NCBI RefSeq assembly: GCF_004363555.1
Contig: NZ_SNZJ01000012.1
Location: 54,681 to 118,680, forward strand
Direction: 5' to 3'
Source: Halomonas ventosae
GTDB lineage: Bacteria > Pseudomonadota > Gammaproteobacteria > Pseudomonadales > Halomonadaceae
Length of the DNA: 64,000 nt
The stretch's first letter is position 1, and each line of letters starts with the position of its first letter. The notes below the pieces were generated by a model. That model did not search any database, was not told the origin of the DNA, and saw only the letters and a list, made by a program, of their open reading frames with translations. Below, piece after piece: positions 59,836 to 64,000 of the stretch. The translations under genes were made by a program, and so were the position numbers.

Positions 59836-61056
59836 ATGACCTTCAACAGGAAGACGCTTGCCAGCAGCATCGCCCTCGCCGCCGCCACCCTGATGGCCAG
59901 CGGCGCCCAGGCCCAGATGAGCGACAGCGAGGTACGCATTGGCTACCTGGCCGACATGTCCGGCACCTACCGCGACCTGGCGGGGCCGGGCGGCCTGGCC
60001 GCGCTGGAAATGGCCGTGGAGGACTTCGGCGGCGAGGTGAACGGCGCCCCGATCGAGGTCTTCAGCGCCGATGACCGCAACAGTGCCGACGTGGGCGCCA
60101 ACACCGTCCGCGAGTGGTTCGACACCCGCAACGTCGACCTGGTCGCCGGCCTGGTCGCCTCCTCGGTCTCCATCGCCGCCACCAAGGTGATCGAGGAGAA
60201 CGACGGCCTGGGCATCGTCTCCGGCTCCGCCGCCTCCAGCATCACCAACGAGCACTGCACGCCGAACCACATCCACTGGGTCTACGACACCTACCCGCTG
60301 GCCAACGGCACGGCCAAGGCGGTGGTGGAGCAGGGCGGCGACACCTGGTTCATGCTCACCGCCGACTACGCCTTCGGGCATGCCCTCGAGGCCGACGTGA
60401 CCAAGGTAGTGGAGGAGAACGGCGGCGAAATCGTCGGTGGCGTGCGTCACCCCTTCCCGACCAGCGACTTCTCCTCCTACATCCTCCAGGCCCAGGGGTC
60501 CGGGGCCAAGATCGTCGGCCTGGCCAACGCCGGTGCCGATACCGTCAATGCCATCTCCACCGCCAGCCAGTTCGGCTTGACCCAGTCCGGCCAGCAGCTC
60601 GCCGGCCTGCTGATCTTCCTCAACGACGTCCACTCCATGGGCCTCGAGGATACCCAGAACCTGCTGCTCACCACCGGCTGGTACTGGGACATGGATAACC
60701 AGGCCCGCGAGTGGGCCGACCGCTACTTCGAGCGCGTCGGCAAGCGTCCGACCATGGTCCAGGCGGGCGTCTACTCCAGCACCATGCACTACCTGGAAAC
60801 CGTGGCCGAGGCGGGCACCGACGACCCAGAGACCATCCGTGCGGCCATGGCCGAGCGCCCGGTGGAGGACTTCTTCTCGCGCAACGGCCGTATCCGCGAG
60901 GATGGCCGCATGGTCCACGACATGTACCTGGCGCGGGTTAAGACCCCGGAAGAGTCCACCGGCGAGTGGGATGTCTACGAGATCCTCGCCACTATCCCCG
61001 CCGAGGAGGCCTACCGCCCGCTCTCCGAGAGCCAGTGCGACCTGGTCAACAACTGA
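59836..61056 (+). CDS. ABC transporter substrate-binding protein (branched-chain amino-acid/amide type)
   Basis: 406 residues from ATG 59836. Sec signal peptide with cleavage likely at GAQA|QM (about residue 26), so periplasmic. Type I periplasmic-binding fold: VRIGYLADMSGTYRDLAGPGGLAALEMAVEDFGG, the VDLVAGLVASSVSIAATKV segment and WYWDMDNQAREWADRYFERVGKRPTMVQAGVY. Binds the transported solute; members of this group bind branched-chain amino acids, urea, amides or aromatic acids, and the residues visible do not decide. Confidence 0.92.
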   Translation: MTFNRKTLASSIALAAATLMASGAQAQMSDSEVRIGYLADMSGTYRDLAGPGGLAALEMAVEDFGGEVNGAPIEVFSADDRNSADVGANTVREWFDTRNVDLVAGLVASSVSIAATKVIEENDGLGIVSGSAASSITNEHCTPNHIHWVYDTYPLANGTAKAVVEQGGDTWFMLTADYAFGHALEADVTKVVEENGGEIVGGVRHPFPTSDFSSYILQAQGSGAKIVGLANAGADTVNAISTASQFGLTQSGQQLAGLLIFLNDVHSMGLEDTQNLLLTTGWYWDMDNQAREWADRYFERVGKRPTMVQAGVYSSTMHYLETVAEAGTDDPETIRAAMAERPVEDFFSRNGRIREDGRMVHDMYLARVKTPEESTGEWDVYEILATIPAEEAYRPLSESQCDLVNN

Positions 61057-61114
61057 GCGGATGCGGTAACGGCGGCGGCCTCGGCCGCCGCCCCTCTGAC
61101 GGGAGGTCCATGAC

Positions 61115-62002
61115 ATGACAATGATTTTCGGGGTGCCGTTGATGGTGTTCATGGGCCAGCTGATGCTGGGCCTGATCAACGGCGCCTTCTATGCGCTCCT
61201 CAGCCTGGGCTTGGCAGTGATCTTCGGCCTGCTGAAGATCGTCAACTTCGCCCACGGCGCCATGTACATGCTGGGGGCCTTCGCCACCCTGCTGGGCCTG
61301 CAGTACCTGGGGCTCAACTACTGGGTAGCGCTGCTGCTGGTGCCCCTCGTGGTGGGCGGGCTGGGCATGGTGATCGAGCGCCTGATCCTGCGGCGCATCG
61401 CCCACCTCGACCATCTCTACGGGCTGCTGCTCACCTTCGGTCTGGCCCTGATCTTCGAGGGCACCCTGATCAACTTCTTCGGCGTGTCGGGCTCGAGCTA
61501 TCCCACGCCCACGGCCCTGGAAGGCGGGATGAACCTCGGCTTCATGTTCCTGCCCACCTACCGCGCCTGGGTGCTGGTGGCGGCGCTGGTGGTCTGCCTG
61601 GGGACCTGGTTCATCATCGAGCGCACCCGCCTGGGCGCCTACCTGCGCGCCGGCACCGAGAACCCGGCGCTGATGCAGGCCTTCGGAGTCAACGTGCCCC
61701 AGCTGATCACCCTGACCTATGGCTTCGGCGTGGCCCTGGCCGCCTTCGCCGGGGTGCTGGCCGCACCGCTCTACCCGGTGTCACCGACCATGGGCTCGAG
61801 CCTTTTGATCGTGGTCTTCGCCGTGGTGGTGATCGGCGGCATGGGCTCGATCCTCGGCGCCGTCATCACCGGTCTGGCCATGGGCCTGATCGAGGGCCTC
61901 ACCAAGGTCTACTACCCCGAGGCGGCCAACACCGTGATCTTCCTGGTGATGATCCTGGTGCTGCTGCTGCGCCCCGCGGGACTCTTCGGCAAGGAGGCAT
62001 GA
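61115..62002 (+). CDS. livH: ABC transporter permease, LivH type
   Basis: 295 residues, about eight membrane helices. GLINGAFYALLSLGLAVIFGLLKIVNFAHGAMYMLG at the start and VVVIGGMGSILGAVITGLAMGLIEGL, both hallmark segments of HAAT permeases. Forms the heterodimeric channel with the LivM protein encoded next. Confidence 0.95.
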   Translation: MTMIFGVPLMVFMGQLMLGLINGAFYALLSLGLAVIFGLLKIVNFAHGAMYMLGAFATLLGLQYLGLNYWVALLLVPLVVGGLGMVIERLILRRIAHLDHLYGLLLTFGLALIFEGTLINFFGVSGSSYPTPTALEGGMNLGFMFLPTYRAWVLVAALVVCLGTWFIIERTRLGAYLRAGTENPALMQAFGVNVPQLITLTYGFGVALAAFAGVLAAPLYPVSPTMGSSLLIVVFAVVVIGGMGSILGAVITGLAMGLIEGLTKVYYPEAANTVIFLVMILVLLLRPAGLFGKEA

Positions 62003-62006
62003 CGTG

Positions 62007-62990
62007 ATGGCCACGACCCAACACCTGACCCCCGCCATGCAGCGTCAGCGCAATGCCCGGCTGCGCCGCAATGGCCTCTACCTGGTCCTGATCGTGATCG
62101 GCCTGCTGGCGCCGCTCGCCATCTACCCGGTGTTCCTGATGAAGGTGCTGTGCTTCGCGCTGTTCGCCTGCGCCTTCAACCTGCTGCTCGGCTATGCCGG
62201 CCTGCTCTCCTTCGGGCACGCCGCCTTCCTGGCCACCGGCGGCTACTTCACCGGCATCATGCTGGCCAGCTACCCGGGGCTGACCCCGGAACTCGGGATC
62301 CTGATCGGCACTCTCGCCGCCGTGGTGCTCGGCACCCTGTTCGGGGTGCTGGCGATTCGCCGCCAGGGGATCTACTTCGCGATGGTGACCCTGGCACTCG
62401 CGCAGATGATGTTCTTCTTCTTCGTCCAGGCGCCCTTTACCGGCGGCGAGGACGGCCTGCACGGCGTGCCGCGGGGTGAGCTGTTCGGGCTGATCAGCCT
62501 CTCCGACAACCTCAACATGTACTACTTCGTGTTCGCGGTCTTCGTGATCGGCTTCGCCATCATCCAGCGCACCGTGCACTCGCCCTACGGGCAGGTGCTC
62601 AAGGCGATCCGCGAGAACGAGCCGCGGGCCGTCTCGCTGGGCTACAACGTGGATGCCTACAAGCTGGTGGCCTTCGTGCTCTCCGCGGGCCTGGCGGGCC
62701 TGGCGGGCTCGACCAAGACGGTGGTCTTCCAACTTGCCTCGCTGACCGACGCTCACTGGCACATGTCCGGGGAGGTGATCCTGATGACCCTGCTGGGCGG
62801 TGTGGGCACCCTGTTCGGGCCCGTGGTGGGCGCCGGCCTGGTGGTCAGCCTGCAGACCCAGCTGGCGCAGTCGCCGCTGGGCAACTGGGTGAGCGTGATC
62901 CTCGGCCTGATCTTCGTGGTCTGCGTGCTGAGCTTTCGCAGCGGCATCGTCGGCGAGATCCAGAAGATGGTGCGCAAGAACTTCAAGTAG
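62007..62990 (+). CDS. livM: ABC transporter permease, LivM type
   Basis: 327 residues from ATG 62007 (a GTG at 62004 is also possible; AAGGAGG at 61991-61997 fits both). LLGYAGLLSFGHAAFLATGGY and GEVILMTLLGGVGTLFGPVVGAGLVV are typical of LivM. Last gene of the operon. Just after the stop, 15 bases are duplicated (AACTTCAAGTAGGC / AACTTCACGTAGGC), repeating the stop codon. Confidence 0.94.
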   Translation: MATTQHLTPAMQRQRNARLRRNGLYLVLIVIGLLAPLAIYPVFLMKVLCFALFACAFNLLLGYAGLLSFGHAAFLATGGYFTGIMLASYPGLTPELGILIGTLAAVVLGTLFGVLAIRRQGIYFAMVTLALAQMMFFFFVQAPFTGGEDGLHGVPRGELFGLISLSDNLNMYYFVFAVFVIGFAIIQRTVHSPYGQVLKAIRENEPRAVSLGYNVDAYKLVAFVLSAGLAGLAGSTKTVVFQLASLTDAHWHMSGEVILMTLLGGVGTLFGPVVGAGLVVSLQTQLAQSPLGNWVSVILGLIFVVCVLSFRSGIVGEIQKMVRKNFK

Positions 62991-63020
62991 GCAGAACTTC
63001 ACGTAGGCCTTAGCGGCCGG

Positions 63021-63058
63021 AACGCCATCGGGCGCCCCTTGGGGCGCCCGATGGCGTT
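63021..63058. terminator. Bidirectional terminator between livM and gfa
   Basis: AACGCCATCGGGCGCCCC and its complement form a perfect 18-bp stem with a two-base centre (a few inner pairs must open). It sits between convergent operons; very stable, weak T-run. Confidence 0.8.
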
Positions 63059-63085
63059 GGTGCCTGACACGCCGAGCTGGCGGGG

Positions 63086-63655
63086 TTACAGCACGCCCTT
63101 GGCCTTGGCCGTATGGATGGCGATGGCATCCATCAGCGGCGGCGACAGGCAGTCGTAGGGCTCCAGGCCCAACTCCTTGAGCCGGCCGCGGACCTTGTCC
63201 ATGTTGTCGGGGTTGGCGCCCGACTCGATGATCGAGGAGACGAAGGCGGCGAACTCCGGTGCCGCCCAGCCCGTGTCGTCGGAGAGTTCCGTGTGGATGA
63301 AGTCCAGGCCGTGGAAGGGGTGGTCGGTGTTCTCGATGCGGCCGAACATGTGGACACCGCACTCCTTGCAGGCATGGCGCTGGATGGCGGCCGAGGGATC
63401 GACGACCTCCAGCTTGTCCTCGTTGGCCGTGACGCTGAGGCTGTCGCGAGGCACCACGGCGACCATCGAGAACAGGGCCCCCTCGGGCTTCCAGCACTTG
63501 GTGCAGCCGCACACATGGTTGTGGGCGCACTGAGCCTTGACGGTCACCTCGACGGGCTTGTCGGAACAGTGGCAATGCAGGGTGCCGCCGTCGAAGCTGT
63601 CACTGCCGGCACGCACACCGCTATCCACGGCGGGATGGATCCTGATGTCGCTCAT
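63086..63655 (-). CDS. gfa: S-(hydroxymethyl)glutathione synthase
   Basis: 189 residues from ATG 63655, matching the usual Gfa length and N terminus ([13 protein letters not shown]). Two zinc sites are formed by cysteines in [27 protein letters not shown] and [13 protein letters not shown]. Catalyses or assists condensation of formaldehyde with glutathione. The same frame continues upstream to ATG 63796 ([13 protein letters not shown]), with a Pro/Ala/Thr-rich linker; both starts have SD-like sequence, so an N-terminally extended form is possible. Lies directly downstream of adhC. Confidence 0.93.
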   Translation of the reverse strand: MSDIRIHPAVDSGVRAGSDSFDGGTLHCHCSDKPVEVTVKAQCAHNHVCGCTKCWKPEGALFSMVAVVPRDSLSVTANEDKLEVVDPSAAIQRHACKECGVHMFGRIENTDHPFHGLDFIHTELSDDTGWAAPEFAAFVSSIIESGANPDNMDKVRGRLKELGLEPYDCLSPPLMDAIAIHTAKAKGVL

Positions 63656-63895
63656 GGTGGTGGCTCCCTGGGTGGTGGCTGCTGCGGAAGAGGTCGCTGC
63701 GGGGGGCTCGGGTCGGTCACGGCCCTGCTGAGGCGTCGTCGAGGGTGTCGCCCCCTGGCCGCCGAACCAGCGCTTCAAGGTGTCCATCAGGCTCATGGGC
63801 TTCCGCTCCTCTTGTAGTCTTGTCAGCATGGCGATCACCTGCGTCGTTGTGGGCCTGGCGGCAGCGGTCGGTCACGCCGCGTCAGTAGTGAAGCC

Positions 63896-64000
<105 letters not shown>

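Overview
The window is about 64 kb of high-GC chromosomal DNA. Gene content and order point to a gammaproteobacterium of the Halomonas type (Halomonadaceae). The clues are the Pseudomonas-like order of housekeeping clusters, two complete Mrp-type Na+/H+ antiporter operons as expected of a halophile or alkaliphile, a HiPIP ferredoxin, and a polyhydroxyalkanoate regulator. This assignment is inference from gene content; no 16S gene is present. I see no prophage, insertion sequence, CRISPR array or rRNA operon, and nearly all genes are ordinary core genes in tight operons.

Layout. 1-2136: end of a DUF444 (YeaH) gene and a SpoVR (YcgB) gene. 2207-4061: HiPIP, a stand-alone Lrp/AsnC ligand-binding domain, and a membrane-anchored DNA/RNA nuclease. 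4149-4521: three tandem tRNA-Leu(CAG) genes on the minus strand. 4759-11694: RNase R, RlmB, then rpsF-rpsR-(membrane protein)-rplI and dnaB. 11765-12495: two small proteins of unknown role. 12498-15702: an iron-sulfur photolyase with a DCC-family partner, divergent from ferrochelatase. 15771-27678: two head-to-head Mrp antiporter operons (six genes leftward with fused A/B, seven genes rightward). 27832-29728: DUF2256 zinc protein, cryptochrome-DASH, DUF3429 membrane protein. 29799-37318: lytic transglycosylase, retropepsin-like protease, RsmE, PhaR, PurD, thioesterase, PrkB, HIT protein, Coq7, OsmC-like protein. 37537-39221: murU-amgK peptidoglycan recycling, divergent from lptD. 39387-47220: lptD-surA-pdxA-rsmA-apaG-apaH-glpE-cca. 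47224-50087: folK, folB, plsY, tsaD. 50355-54603: the rpsU-dnaG-rpoD macromolecular synthesis operon. 54694-57899: membrane protein, LysR regulator, L-serine deaminase. 58224-62990: a five-gene branched-chain-amino-acid-type ABC transporter. 63086-64000: the glutathione-dependent formaldehyde detoxification pair gfa and adhC (the latter cut by the window edge).

The most interesting signal is regulatory. A 16-base element (TGTACAAATnCTGTnC) occurs twice. One copy lies in the divergent promoter region between the Fe-S photolyase and ferrochelatase; the other lies in front of the DUF2256/cryptochrome-DASH operon 13 kb away. In the second copy the TGTAC core repeats with an exact 11-base period, as expected for a B12-dependent, light-sensing CarH/LitR-type repressor. 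This suggests a dispersed light-response regulon joining two photolyases and haem synthesis, with its regulator encoded outside the window.

Other oddities: a SurA lacking both parvulin domains; a Cca whose HD domain has lost its signature residues; a tandem duplication of the tsaD 3' end; a LivF-type ATPase with Arg in place of the Walker A Lys; nested inverted repeats between osmC and murU; and palindromic operators in front of sdaA and the ABC transporter.
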